From Mytilus edulis (taxonomy: Eukaryota > Mollusca > Bivalvia > Mytilida > Mytilidae), in NCBI RefSeq assembly GCF_963676685.1, contig NC_092350.1:3585486-3649485 (forward strand): a stretch of 64,000 nucleotides of DNA. The letters are read 5' to 3'. Position 1 is the stretch's first letter. Each line of letters opens with the position of its first letter. Shown piece by piece: positions 47,640 to 59,629 of this stretch. The notes beneath the pieces are model-generated. The model was not told where the DNA came from, made no database searches, and saw nothing but the letters and a program-made list of their open reading frames with translations. The position numbers and the translations under genes were made by a program.

Positions 47640-48850
47640 AACAAAGCTCCCATATGGCCCAATATTCATTTGATTTGATTTTTTGTCCCATACAAGAATA
47701 TATATGGCTTAGGGGTGGGGATCTCCACCATTTACAAGTATTCAAACAGGAGGGGGTGGTGGTGACCCCCTAGGGACCTCCCTTTTATTTCATTTCATTT
47801 GTTTTACTGTCCCCTACAATAATATTTATGGTTTAGGGGTGGGAATCTGGACCGTTTACAAGATAATAGCACATTCTCAAATTGAACGGGGTGGGGGTGA
47901 CCCCCCAGGAACTTCCTTTTAATTTCATTTGATTTGTTTTATTGTCCCATACAAAAATATATATGGTTTAGAGGTGGGGATGTTGACCGTTTACAAGTTT
48001 TCAAACAAGAGGGTGTCGGGTGACCCCTAGGGACATCCCTTTTATTTCATTTCATTTGTTTTACTGTCCCCTACAATAATATATATGGGTAACTGTCCCC
48101 TACAATAATATATATGGTTTAGGGGTGGGGATGTTGACCGTTTACAAGTTTGCAAACAAGAGGGGGTCGGGTGACCCCTAGGGACCTCCCTTTTATTTCA
48201 TTTCATTTGTTTTACTGTCCCCTACAATAATATATATATGGATTAGGGGTGGAGATGTTGACCGTTTACAAGTTTTCAAACAAGAGGGGGTGGGGTGACC
48301 CACTTAGGACTTCCCTTTTATTTCATTCCATTTGTTTTATTGTCCCCTACAAGAATATATATGGTTTAGGGGTGGGGATGTTGACTGTTTACAAGTTTTC
48401 AAACAAGAGGGGGTGGGGTGACCCCCTTAAGACTTCCCTTTAATTTCATTTGATTAGTTTTATTGTCCCATACAAGAATATATATGGTTTAGGGGTGGGG
48501 ATGTTGACCGTTTACAAGTTTTCAAGAGGGGGTGGGGTAACTCCCTAGGGACTTCCCTTTTATTTCATTGCATTTATTTTATTGTCCCCTACAAGAAGAT
48601 ATATGGTTTAGGGGTGGGGATCTGGACCGTTTACAAGATAATAGCACATTCTCAAATTGAACGGGGTGGGGATGACCCCCGAGGACTTCCCTTTAATTTC
48701 ATTTGATCTGTTTTATTGTCCCATTCAAGAATATATATGGTTTAGGGGTGGGGATCTGGACCGTTTACAAGATAAAAGCATATTCTCAAATTGAAGGGGG
48801 TGGGGATGACTCCCCCGGGACTCCCCCTATATTTCATGTGACTTGTTTTA
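47640..48850 (+). repeat. Tandem array of ~115-120-bp units, about ten copies
   Basis: Each unit carries TACAA(G/T)AATATATATGG, TTTAGGGGTGGGGAT, CCGTTTACAAG and a G-rich GAGGGGGTGGGGTGACCCCC block. Confidence 0.9.
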
Positions 48851-49153
48851 TTGTCCTATAATCATTTCTGAAGACTGCATGTATCTATCACTTACAGTTT
48901 TCAAGTTATATTCATTTGAAAAATTTTAGAAAATAAAATCCCATAGGATTCTATAGTAAACCCCTCCCTTCTTTCTGCCCCCCAAAATACCCCTTAATAG
49001 ACCCCAATGCACAAACAAAAGGTTGATGGCTCACCTAGACATATTAGTCTAACATTCTATGAAACCCTAAGTAAATCTGACAAGCGGTTTTGGAGAAACG
49101 CTGCGGACAAGTTCATTTTTAAAGTGGCGGAAGAAGAAGAGGAAGAAGAAGAA

Positions 49154-51195
49154 TAACTAGAATTGCCATTGCAAGCAATAGCGGATGTCACCCTCCCCCC
49201 TATTGCCACTAAGCGGCAGCCATTTCAAACTTGTTTAACAGTAAATGCACAAATATGCATGGCTATTCATCTTTTTGTAAATTTTCAGTATATTCAGAGC
49301 ATTTTAAAGTATTTCACATTTATACCGTTTCCATGGCAACGGCAGCCATTTTGAAAATTTCAAAGTCAAAAGTCTCATCTTAACTTGTCAGTTACCTAAA
49401 ATATCAAATTTCATTAAGTTAAAACCATTTTGAGAATTTTTGACATTTTTGCAGTTTCCATGGCAACCGTGGCCATTTTGGAAATTCCAACTTCAAAAGT
49501 CATATCTAGACTTGACAGTTAACAATCATATCAAGTTTCATCAATTTTGAAGCATTCTGAAATTTTTGCTCCTGTATCCATGGTAACATAGTAGTTCCAA
49601 TGTTTATCAAATTCATTCAAAACCTGTATATAGTTGACAACTATATTGCATAAAAATTTGATGATTTTAAGTTCAAGCATACCAAAGTTGTTCACCAAAC
49701 CCAGAAGTTTTTGGAGCATTTTGACCTTTTTGCATTGTTTCCATGGAAACGGCAGACATTTTGGAAATTCCAACGCCAAATTCAACATCTACCAAAGTTG
49801 CTCATCGTTATGCTAAAGTTTCAAAAAAATTGGAGCATTTCCATATTATTGAAATTTTTGGTGTAGTTGCCATGGCAACATAGCAGTTCCAAAATGTGCC
49901 AAAATCATCCAAAACCAGTATATAGTGGGCACCTACATTGTATTAAAATCAAAAGATTTTAAGCTTAAGCATTCTCAAATAATTCAAGGAACTCCAAAAT
50001 TATATTTTTTCACCATTTTTCCGTTTCCATGGTGATGGCAGCCATTTTTTAGTTCCAAAGTTGCACAGACTCTGGGGAGTCAGGGTTCCTTGTTATAGTG
50101 CACCATCATTCGGATTGGTACTTTTGGCTCTGAGAAAGCAGGCGGACAAAATTAGGTGGAAGTATAATAATAACTAGAATTGCCATTGCAAGCAATAGCG
50201 GATGTCACCCTTTCCCTCATTGCCACTAAGCGGCAACCACTTCAAAAACTTTTAACAGTGAATGCACATATTTGCATGGCAATACATCTTTCTGTAAATT
50301 TTCAGTACATTCAGAGCATTTTAGAAAATTTCACATTTTTGCTGTTTCCATGGCAACGGCAGCCATTTTGAAAGTTTCAAAGTCAAAAGTCTCATCTCTA
50401 CTTGACAGTTAACAATAATATCAAGTTTCATAAAGTTCAAAGCATTTTATAAATGTTTGACTTTTTTGCAGTTTCCATGGCAACGGTTGCCATTTTGGAA
50501 ATTCCATCTTCAAAAGTCTCATCCAGACTTGCCAGTCTACAAACATATTAAGTTTCATCAATTTTGGAGCATTTTTAAATTTTTGAAAATTTTGACATTT
50601 GTGATGGTTCCTATGGCAACAGAGACCATTCCCAAAATTTAATGGCATATACCACATTGGTACATGGGAGGGACCATACTATCAAAGTTTCAAACAATTT
50701 GACCTACCATTTTAAGAAAGTAAATGCCACTTTAAGGTTTTGGGACCATTTTGACCTGTTTTGCATTGTTTCCATGGTAACGGCAGACATTTTCAAAATT
50801 CCAACGCCAAATTCCACTTCTACCAATGTTGCTCATCGTTACTGTGAAGTTTTATAAAATTTGGAGCATTTCCATATTTTGGAAATTTTTGGTGTAGTAT
50901 CCATGGCAACATAGCAGTTCCAATGATTGCCAAACTCATCCCAAAGCAGTATATAGAGGGCACCTACATTGTATTAAAATCTAAAGATTTTAAGGTTAAG
51001 CATTCTCAAAAAATTCACCTAACTCCAAAATTATATTTTTTCACCATTTTTCCGTTTCCATGGTGATGGCAGCCATTTTTTTAGGTCCAATACCGGAAAG
51101 CAACAGGAAAGTCAGGGTTCCTTGTTATAGTGCACCATCATTTAGATTGGTTCCTTTAGCTCTGAGAAAGCGGGCGGACAAAATTAGGTGGAAGA
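49154..51195 (+). repeat. Two direct repeats of ~1.02 kb
   Basis: 49154-50171 and 50172-51195 both begin AACTAGAATTGCCATTGCAA and end ACAAAATTAGGTGGAAG before an (AAT)n run. Internal motifs such as TTTCCATGGCAACGGCAGCC recur many times within each copy. Confidence 0.88.
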
Positions 51196-51243
51196 AAAAT
51201 AATAATAATAATAATACGGAAAAAGAAACAGAGGAAAAGCAAT

Positions 51244-51342
51244 ATGTCACCCGACATTGTCGATCGGGTGACATAATAATAATACAGAAAAAGAAACAGA
51301 GGAAAAGCAATATGTCACCCGACATTGTCGATCGGGTGACAT
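51244..51342. repeat. Twin 31-nt palindromes in a 68-bp direct repeat
   Basis: ATGTCACCCGACATTGTCGATCGGGTGACAT-type hairpins occur at 51244-51274 and 51312-51342. Each is preceded by GAAAAAGAAACAGAGGAAAA and flanked by AATAATAAT. Confidence 0.9.
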
Positions 51343-51749
51343 AATAAAAATAATAAGAACTGAGCAAAAACAATAAGTCTCCAAACTTTGTTTGGGAAAC
51401 TTAACTAGATACTCTAAGAAACATTAAGTTAAAGTTTAAAGGTATTTGTCCCAGTAGTTTCAGAGGAGAAGATTTTTAAATAGTAACGACGACATACGAC
51501 TACGACGGACGCCAAGTGATGGTATAGGCTCACCCGGTGAGCTAAAAAGGGAACACGTGTTGATTCGTTACAGTGTTACACGTGTGTGAAGTTGGTGGGA
51601 AGTTCTTTATTCGGTATAAACGAACATCAATACGTGAATGACTCAAACATGTGTTCCTATAATAAGCTGTAAACATTTGGTACATAAAGAAGTGAATTTC
51701 AGCAGCGTTCTAAAAAAACTTAACACAATAATATTTACTTTTTAAAATC

Positions 51750-52160
51750 ATGAGAATGGAAACAGGGAACGTGTCAAAGAGACAACAGCATTACTATATA
51801 GAACAATAAAAACAGAAGGACCACAAACTGATGATCAAGGACCTAGTAGATTGGAAAAAATAAATGAGGTATGCGATTTAATGCTAAAAATTCTACATTC
51901 TAAGCATCAAAAACAATTCGTAGTTGTTTTCCGTTTGTATTAAGATAGATTCCAGATCATGGGATAATAATATTTCTACTAACACACATAATTGTGGGAG
52001 TTATAGGTTATTGAAATGGTTGGCACGTCTCAAAAGGTTATAATAGTGTAGCGGATCCTGCTCCAATGTGGCACCATTCGTGTTGCTTATGTAAGTACAA
52101 AACACGATAATAAGTCTATATCGGTAGGATACATTCTTGGGAAAAGGGACGGGATTATAG
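51750..52160 (+). repeat. Diverged family A and family B fragments
   Basis: GAGAATGGAAACAGGGAACG with AAAGAGACAACAGC (family A) at about 51752-51850, and GATCCTGCTCCAATGTGGCA with AAGTCTATATCGGTAGGAT (family B tail) at about 52047-52150. Confidence 0.6.
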
Positions 52161-52921
52161 TTTTGACAATTGGAACATTTCCGCTGCCATCACTGCCCAT
52201 CACTCACAGGGTCAAAAGTTACATAGTTTAATAATGTACATATGTCCATTAAAACCAATATGGTATTAAGCGCTTCATGTTGCTGTTGAAGGCATATTTT
52301 TCAAATTTTACATGAAATTGTAATATGAATTAATGTCTATCAAAAAGCTTCACTGCCAACTGCATTTTGGTCTATAAAACGATGTATTTTTAGACATGTT
52401 GGGGATAAACACACAATCGCAACAAAAACAAACAAATATTTAACAAAGAAGCACAAAAAGGCATATATAAAATTTAACCTCATTCATTGCTTTCTTATTT
52501 TTGTATTTTATCTATTATTTTAAACCCACCAGGGATCGTAAGATTTTAAGTACTGGGACTGAATGGTTAGATTAACAGTAACTCTGACGTAGAATCGCGC
52601 GTTTGACGTCAAAATGTAAACGTGACATAGGTAGAGATAGGCAATAACTTTGTCGTTCAAAGCATGAAAAGAATATAGTCTATAGTTTATAGAAATATCA
52701 GTTACTCCGACTACTCGGAACACTATTCACAAATTACGTTGCACTGCTTTTTATTTAACGTTTGTGCCCCCTCCCCACATACACACAACTAGAGAATTAT
52801 TCACAATTCATTCCATGACAGGCGGACGAGAGAAAAAACCCAAAAAGAAATTCAACTGCATGTTGTGAGTAATTGTCTGTGTTTTGAGTGACTCAACGAG
52901 TCTTTTACCGAACATGCTGCT
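52161..52921. other. Intergenic, nothing recognised
   Basis: AT-rich sequence downstream of the minus-strand receptor pseudogene; it may include its former 3' UTR. Confidence 0.4.
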
Positions 52922-55290
52922 TTAATCAATAATATTCAATTGAAACAAATTCTCGTCTATTTCAAGGCAAGTTATTCCCCGCCAAATATGTTTTAATGAA
53001 TCGGGCATTCTCTGGTATGGGATATCTTCTAGCATTATCAGAATAACCATGTTTTTATTTCTTTGGTGCATTTGCATGCGTGACATATCGGTTTCAAAAT
53101 TTCCCCACTGACTGTCTAAATAGTCTTGAATTATTTCAATAACAACATTTGGACTTTTAAATATAGCATCTATAATATTATCGACAATATATTCTGCAGG
53201 ACGGAAATCTGTCTGGTGAAGGCAGAGTTTGTAATCATTATCTTTCTCAAGGAAATGTACAAGAGTATCTTTCACCCATGTTTTATCGTAACTACTATAC
53301 ACCACAAATGCATCGAATTCATAAGGAGTTGTCTCACTCTGCAACTTCCAGTAATGGCGATACATCCGTCTCACAACCAATCAAAAATAATGCACCGAGA
53401 GACTATACTTGTACATGATACTGGAAATCAAAATTATTACGATTAGAATAACAGAGAAAGACACTGACAGTTTGAGCCATAATTTCGATAAACAGTAGAA
53501 CTTTAGTTGACTGATATGGTGGTAAACAAACAGTGTATCGCGGACTGTACCATCTATATATAAACACGAATAGTTTGATGCCTTATCGAGTACGACATTT
53601 GTGGTAAATAACCATTCGATAAATTATATCGCTTCACAGTTACATAACAGTGGGTTGTCTTCAAAGATTATTTTTAACTTTTTTAATCTCTTTTGTGCAG
53701 CATTAAAACGGTCGGTAACAGTTTTACTAAGATATCGAATTTGTTGCTTTTGACATTAATTTCACACAAATTAGAAAGAGAATCAATATCTACTGGAAAG
53801 TCAATAAAGTTGTTCTTCTCAAAATTGATTGTCTTTAAAGATTCTCTTTGTGAATTAAAGAGTTTCGTAAGTCCATTATCTGATATATCTAATTGTTCTA
53901 GTTCCTTTTACTCCGTCAAAAAACGCCCCTCTGTATCTGAAGCTAAGCCTTTGTTTAATTCAGAATGACTTATAAATAGAGTTTGAAGGTTTTTTTAATC
54001 GTGCTAACAGACCTATGATTAAATCTGAACATGGAAGCCAAACCATACTAAGAGTACTTAAATTGTCCAGTCCTATCATTGCACCAACACATCTTTTAAA
54101 TGTTGTGTGAGGAATGTTTAAAACTGTCGAAGGGTCTGCATGTTTCAGGTTTTTAAAAAGCACAGATACAATATGTATAGATTCAAACGAAATATCCAAA
54201 TACTTCTAGAGTTATTGGGACGGTAACACTAATTATGATTTCCTCTGGTAATTGTAATTCCTTCCTCTGATTCATCAAATATGATCCGTTGAAAACCTTT
54301 AAATTATGAAACAGGTTGGACAATGCAGTATCAATTTCTATATCTAACGTATAAGCCTGGTTGTATGAGAAATCTATGAACTGAACACAGTTACCGTATT
54401 TATAATTTTTCTATGTATATTGTAAAGTTTTTTGCAAGACTTATATTCTTTACACAAATATTTCCCAGGTGCCTGAACTCAACCGACAATTCGTTTGGTC
54501 CTGTTTTAACGAAAGCACCAGACAAATCTATCAATTTCATTACCCTATTTGCAAAGCAATCAAGTGCAAACAAATTAGACGTATTTAGATATTTTGCGTT
54601 GTCAAAAGTTAACACTGAAAGGTGCATTAGCGGCATGAAAGTATTGGCTTCAATACGTTTTACTGAGTCTGAACATCCAAAAGCAAAACGTTTTAATGGG
54701 ATATCTCTAAAATAATTGAATGTTTAGTTGTCAAGAACGTCATAGTCGCACCGGCTAACCAGCCCCTCTCGCAGTGTAAATGTTGTCAACTTCTTCAACG
54801 ATGAAAATCCATCTCGAAATGTATCATTTACAATAATAGTCATTGTAAGATCTTCCAAGATGATTAGACCTTGCAAAGTTTTGTCCGGATACCGTTGCAT
54901 TCTGTTGGCCATGATATTAAGATATAATACTCCGTTGATTGTTTTGAATACTCCGCTGGGTAAATTCATGATCAAGTTATAAAAATCCAACTTTGTTAGC
55001 CTTTTCAAACCATTAACTGCAAAAGTATCAATCTGCCGAATATTACAATAGGTCAAATATAGTTCAAGTAACTCCCTTGTGTAGCGGAAAGCATTGTGTC
55101 TAAGTGTCTGGAAATTGTTATGACTATAAAATGCAACACTTGTGTTTTGCGAACACGATTGGTTAATGTGCAATAAACCTTGAGACTCACATTCACAGTA
55201 TATTACTGCATTTTTGCTACGAACACTACAATGTTCTGATTTACCATTTAAAGCAAATGTACCAGAGAAAATTAAAAGCCACACACCAAC
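52922..55290 (-). pseudogene. Toll-like receptor pseudogene (LRRs, transmembrane segment, TIR)
   Basis: Read on the minus strand, the order is a hydrophobic leader (GVWLLIFSGTFALNG), leucine-rich repeats, an LRR C-terminal cap (DNPLLCNCEAI), a transmembrane helix (SVSFSVILIVIIILISS) and a TIR domain (YEFDAFVVYSSYDKTW; TDFRPAEYIVDNI; GITCLEID). The TIR itself (53380-52922) is intact and ends in a normal stop. Disabling changes are a TGA between membrane helix and TIR (53381-53383), a TAA in the cap (53624-53626), a TAA in the LRRs (53908-53910), a stop at 54724, frameshifts between the LRR blocks (for example near 53690), and no in-frame ATG for the leader. It probably once acted as a cell-surface pattern-recognition receptor. 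A merely misassembled gene is less likely because neighbouring coding regions are clean. Confidence 0.82.
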
Positions 55291-57123
55291 ATTCTTACTT
55301 CATCTGTATTTCCTGCTGTTTTGTTGTACATTATGTTTAAGTTAGTATGACAGTATCTGTTGAATTTATTACAACATATATGGCCCACATTTTATGACTT
55401 ACTCAGATCTTCATTGGTTTAAAATACTAAATAAATGCAATAAAAAGACAATTTGAAACAAAGCAGCCATACTTACAGTTGAAACGCTAATAGCTGTGTC
55501 ATAAAAACAGGTGCAAGATATTTCAAATTTCCTTCCCATTAACATTTTTTATCCTTTTTTGTGGGGATTTTACCTTTCTTTTATCTGACTAACTTGATTG
55601 TTTTTTTTTTATACTGTCTAATTTAATAATCGAGTTTAATGTCAAACAGGAAATTAATGAATTGAATATTCGTGAAAGTCTTTTGTCTTTTAAACGTTTT
55701 TATTAGCCACATTAATGTAGGGCCTCGACTAGTTTCCCCAGTGTAACATTTTAGGGGTTTGTATAAGGGAGGCATTTACAAGAAAAAGAACCTTCTCTAA
55801 ACATAAATATAGCAACTTGTTTTGCCAAAAGTAAAGATCCCCTTTGGGCAAACACAAACAACAAAATACATATCTGTAGATTCACATTAGGAACCCTGCT
55901 CCAAAGTATCCAGGATTTCCATGGCAGGATCTATCTTTAAACGATATTGCATGCTCTTCTTTGAGTCTTATATTTAATCCTTTGTGATCTCCTCACGCAG
56001 TTGATAATGTTATATTATTATATTATCTCGGTATCAAAAAGCGTATTCACCTAACATTAGATTCGTTTATCGAAACGTGAAGACCTTTAACTAATAACAA
56101 AGAGCCTGCTAAAAATATTCGCCTTTAAATCATTATATTTCATAAAAAAAATATCTTTTTATTTAATATTGTATCTGAAATTAAATCGAACATTGAAACT
56201 GAACTATAAAAACATCATTGAGGCATTAAGGCAAATTGAAATCTGTAAAATGAAAATGTACAACTCACAAACAATCTAAACATGAACTAAAAAGATGAAT
56301 GAATTGGTTTAAAAATCCAGCGCACGACTTCTTTGGTATTTCAACAAACTGTATTTGTAAAATTAACAGCAGTTAACGACAAAGCATTCCAGATCACATG
56401 ATAACCAATTGTAACAAATATGAAACCTCATAATGTGTATATGTGTTACCATGGATAGATGAAAAGGAAAATATTCCGAAATTGACCGACACTAGAAGCC
56501 TCATGTCTTTAGAGATCATAAGAGACAAACGTATTTTAATCTCTTCAACCTGTTAGATTGATTCTAGTCAAGGTAAACACAAAACCTAAAACTGAAAGTT
56601 GCGAAACAGGGTCCATTGACAGGTAAGTTGTCTCTTGTTACACATCTATCAGAGCCATGCAAATCCACAACCAGATAAAAAGAGGCGAAAATAAACAGAC
56701 AACGCCATGACAAAAAAGAAAAAGACAAAATGATAAGCAATAGTACACAAAATACAATATAGAAAACAAAAGACAAGATTTCACAACAATGAAAAGGAAA
56801 TAATCACAACAGATCAGGAGAAGGTTGTTGTGTCTTAAAATCTGATAAGCCGCCAAAACGTGTACCTATAGTATTAAAGTTGAGACAAAGACAGACCGAA
56901 TCGGACAATAGATTGGTTATGGTCACTGTTGAACTATTGTTTATTTTAGTTTCTCTTCCTCATATCCTAATTCAAATCAGACAAAAGTGTTTTATTATGC
57001 GTACACAATTGGTTTTGTTTAAATGTGTAACATGAAACGTATTTATGTAGGATTATATACAACACATACTTTAGTTGACTAACGTAAAATCAAAAACTGT
57101 ATTTCAAATATTGATATGACAAA
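55291..57123. other. Divergent intergenic region between the two Toll-like receptor loci
   Basis: About 1.8 kb that would contain the promoters of both head-to-head receptors. A family B repeat fragment lies at about 56650-56795 (AACAGACAACGCCATGACAA, then ATAAGCAATAGTACACAAAA). No specific promoter element was assigned. Confidence 0.55.
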
Positions 57124-59625
57124 ATGGAGTGGATTATAGTTTATTCAGTATTTTGTGTTATAATTTTCTGTAATGAATTTGTACATGCATTAGACTGCGA
57201 TATCAGATATGATATTAGAGAAAAAGAGAGGGGAGTAAAAATAGCCGATTGTAAAAACAGAGGACTTACTGTTATACCTCAACATTTACCGGGAGATATC
57301 AATGTGCTAGATATGAGTTTAAATCGGTTAAAAACAATTGGGAACAATTCTTTCGTTAATTATAGAGATCTACAAGAACTTTACCTGAGTCAAAATCAAC
57401 TTCGTTATTTATCTGATCAATCATTTCAAGGATTATATAAACTAACAATACTTGACATGTCTGAAAATATCCTTAATCTATCTAAAGCGTATTCAGCAGA
57501 ACTATTTCATCCAATTAAAAACTTAACGAAATTGGATATCAGAAGAAATATGCCTCAACCAATAGATTTTGTTACGGATTATGATTATCCCGATCAAGCA
57601 TTCGGTATTTTGATGGAGTTGTCTTACTTAGCTATTGATATGATGCCTTTGCCACACTTTGGAAGTGGATTCGGTCACATGACCACTCTTAAAGAATTAC
57701 ACTTTGAATCATGTTATCTTATACGTTTGTCAAATAAAACCTTTCAAAGATTTCCATCCTCTGTAGAACAGCTGACTATCAGAAATTGTCGGTTACACTT
57801 TGTTGTCACAGAATATAACGCATTGCTGCCGTTTCCAAATCTTCACGTGATAGATTTTTCTGGAACGTTCATGCATTTGAAGTACGCATTGCAGCTGTTA
57901 CACCCATACCGTAATGCCAATATATCGACAATAAACTTTGGTCATGTAAGTGATTTAAGTATTGATAGCAAAGTTCTCCCGTATGTTCTTACAATAACAT
58001 CAGACATAGTGAAGTACCTGAAAACAATATGCGTAGAAAATCTAGATTTATCAGAAAATGGAATTGTAGATAACGAGCCTGGATCTTTGTTCTCCTTTGA
58101 TCACCCTGAATGTTTACAACATCTATCTTTTAAAGGAAACAGGTTTTTGCTTCTAACTGAGAAAAATCGGAATGATCTTAATCTGTTTTTCCATGGAACG
58201 GTTAGATTGAAATCATTGGACTATTCATATAATACTGTCAACTATGTTATAAAAAATGCAGTTACTTCCTATTCTGGATATAATTGCTCATTTCACAGTT
58301 GCGTGGCTTTACCGACGTCACTCGAGAAAATAGATATCAGTTACACAATAGCAAATAGTGGCCCAAAAATATTTTTAGTAGTTCCTAAAAACAATAGTTT
58401 TACATACCTAGATGCATCTTATACAAAGGTAACCACGTTCATACTTTTTCGTGAATTTCGACTGGAAACGTTTAGCTGTACTGGTGGAGGTTATGAATAT
58501 AGTTATAATCTAATGAAATATTTTCCTAATAACACCCTGAAAACGATTGTATGGAAAAACGGCAACATAGGTGGCGGAATACGACTACACGGAAATCGCT
58601 TATTTATATATTTATCATCTATCGAATCAATGGATATATCTGAAAATGATATTTGGTATTTTCCGGTTGGCATATTCAAGCCAATGCCCAACTTGACATA
58701 TCTTTCTTTAAGACGGAATTTACTTCAGTCTATTCCACTACAACTCAGCGATCAAACCAAGATAAAGATGCTTGATATTAGTAAGAATCTTCTAACAAGT
58801 GTTAGTTCAACCATCAGAGGCTGGGCAGATAAAATGCAATACTTGCATGGAATGACGTTAATTCTCACTGATAATGCATTTGAATGCACTTGTGACAATA
58901 TAGACTTTATAAGATGGATTCAGACTACAAAGGTTAATCTCGACAGCCGATCGTATAAATGTAAATTGTCCAACGGAACAGTTATTGATACATTTATTGC
59001 ATACAACAACTTATATGAATTGTTTGCGGACTGTAAGAATAAAATGTTGTTAACTTTGGCATCAACATTGTTATCGACCTGTGTCGCATTCTTATTACTA
59101 CTTGTAGCCTATAGTAGAAGATGGCAAATTATATTCTCTATCTATGGAGTTATTCGCCGTGTTGTTGAACGTAAAGTCCGGAAATACTACCAATACGACG
59201 TGTATATATCATATGAAGGGGATATTGTCATTTGGATAAAAGATGTATTAATACCAAAACTTGAGAAGGAGTGGGGGCTGACGATGTGTATTAAAGATCG
59301 AGATTTTTTAGTTGGAACGAGTCTGGCGGATACAGAGGTAGAGAGCATCCAAAACAGCAGGTCCATTATATTTCTCATCACGCCCGAGTTCTTATCGTCA
59401 CGTGACTGCTTGTTTGAACTCGATAGAGCAAAATATGAGAAAAGAAATCTAGAGCGTATCATTGTAATTACGAAAGATATTACAATAACTGATATTCCAA
59501 TCGAGTTTTTCTACATTTGGAATTATGCTTATCTCGTTCAATGGCCAGAGGATCAAGACGATTTAAATGATATTTGGAGAAAGCTGAGGATGCTGCTCAC
59601 GGATGGCTTCGTTGTTAAAAATTGA
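57124..59625 (+). CDS. Toll-like receptor, single exon, 833 residues
   Basis: A signal peptide (MEWIIVYSVFCVIIFCNEFVHA) is followed by an N-terminal Cys cap (LDCD ... IADCKNRGL), leucine-rich repeats from about residue 55 to 575, one C-terminal Cys cap (FECTCDNIDFIRWIQ ... CKL ... DCKNK, about 581-637), a transmembrane helix (about 640-663, LLSTCVAFLLLLVAYS) and a TIR domain (about 689-825). This is the single-cysteine-cluster layout. TIR box 1 is YDVYISY. Box 2 is KDRDFLVGTSLAD, with Val (about residue 729) where the BB-loop Pro of most TLRs sits. Box 3 is represented by FFYIWNY. The receptor is expected to sense ligands outside and recruit TIR adaptors inside; the ligand is unknown. Intronless receptors are common in bivalve expansions. 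A LINE begins 4 bp after the stop codon. Confidence 0.93.
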   Translation: MEWIIVYSVFCVIIFCNEFVHALDCDIRYDIREKERGVKIADCKNRGLTVIPQHLPGDINVLDMSLNRLKTIGNNSFVNYRDLQELYLSQNQLRYLSDQSFQGLYKLTILDMSENILNLSKAYSAELFHPIKNLTKLDIRRNMPQPIDFVTDYDYPDQAFGILMELSYLAIDMMPLPHFGSGFGHMTTLKELHFESCYLIRLSNKTFQRFPSSVEQLTIRNCRLHFVVTEYNALLPFPNLHVIDFSGTFMHLKYALQLLHPYRNANISTINFGHVSDLSIDSKVLPYVLTITSDIVKYLKTICVENLDLSENGIVDNEPGSLFSFDHPECLQHLSFKGNRFLLLTEKNRNDLNLFFHGTVRLKSLDYSYNTVNYVIKNAVTSYSGYNCSFHSCVALPTSLEKIDISYTIANSGPKIFLVVPKNNSFTYLDASYTKVTTFILFREFRLETFSCTGGGYEYSYNLMKYFPNNTLKTIVWKNGNIGGGIRLHGNRLFIYLSSIESMDISENDIWYFPVGIFKPMPNLTYLSLRRNLLQSIPLQLSDQTKIKMLDISKNLLTSVSSTIRGWADKMQYLHGMTLILTDNAFECTCDNIDFIRWIQTTKVNLDSRSYKCKLSNGTVIDTFIAYNNLYELFADCKNKMLLTLASTLLSTCVAFLLLLVAYSRRWQIIFSIYGVIRRVVERKVRKYYQYDVYISYEGDIVIWIKDVLIPKLEKEWGLTMCIKDRDFLVGTSLADTEVESIQNSRSIIFLITPEFLSSRDCLFELDRAKYEKRNLERIIVITKDITITDIPIEFFYIWNYAYLVQWPEDQDDLNDIWRKLRMLLTDGFVVKN

Positions 59626-59629
59626 ACAG
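59619..59629. repeat. Left target-site duplication of the LINE, overlapping the TLR stop codon
   Basis: AAATTGAACAG, containing the TGA stop (59623-59625), is repeated exactly at 63126-63136 on the far side of the LINE. Confidence 0.85.

Larger units (their letters stand above)
46490..51545. repeat. Composite repeat block of about 5 kb
   Basis: It opens with AACAAGAGGCTCTCAAGAAC and closes with ACGACGGACGCCAAGTGATG then GGCTCACCCGGTGAGCTAAA, the two ends of a repeat I recall from bivalve genomes. Between them lie a ~480-bp duplication, ~118-bp tandem units, two ~1.02-kb direct repeats and two copies of a palindrome. No coding sequence is supported anywhere in the block. Confidence 0.7.

Noticed and set aside
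54400..54715. Plus-strand open frames opposite the receptor pseudogene
   Set aside because: The minus strand carries recognisable leucine-rich repeat sequence here; the plus frames are shadows.
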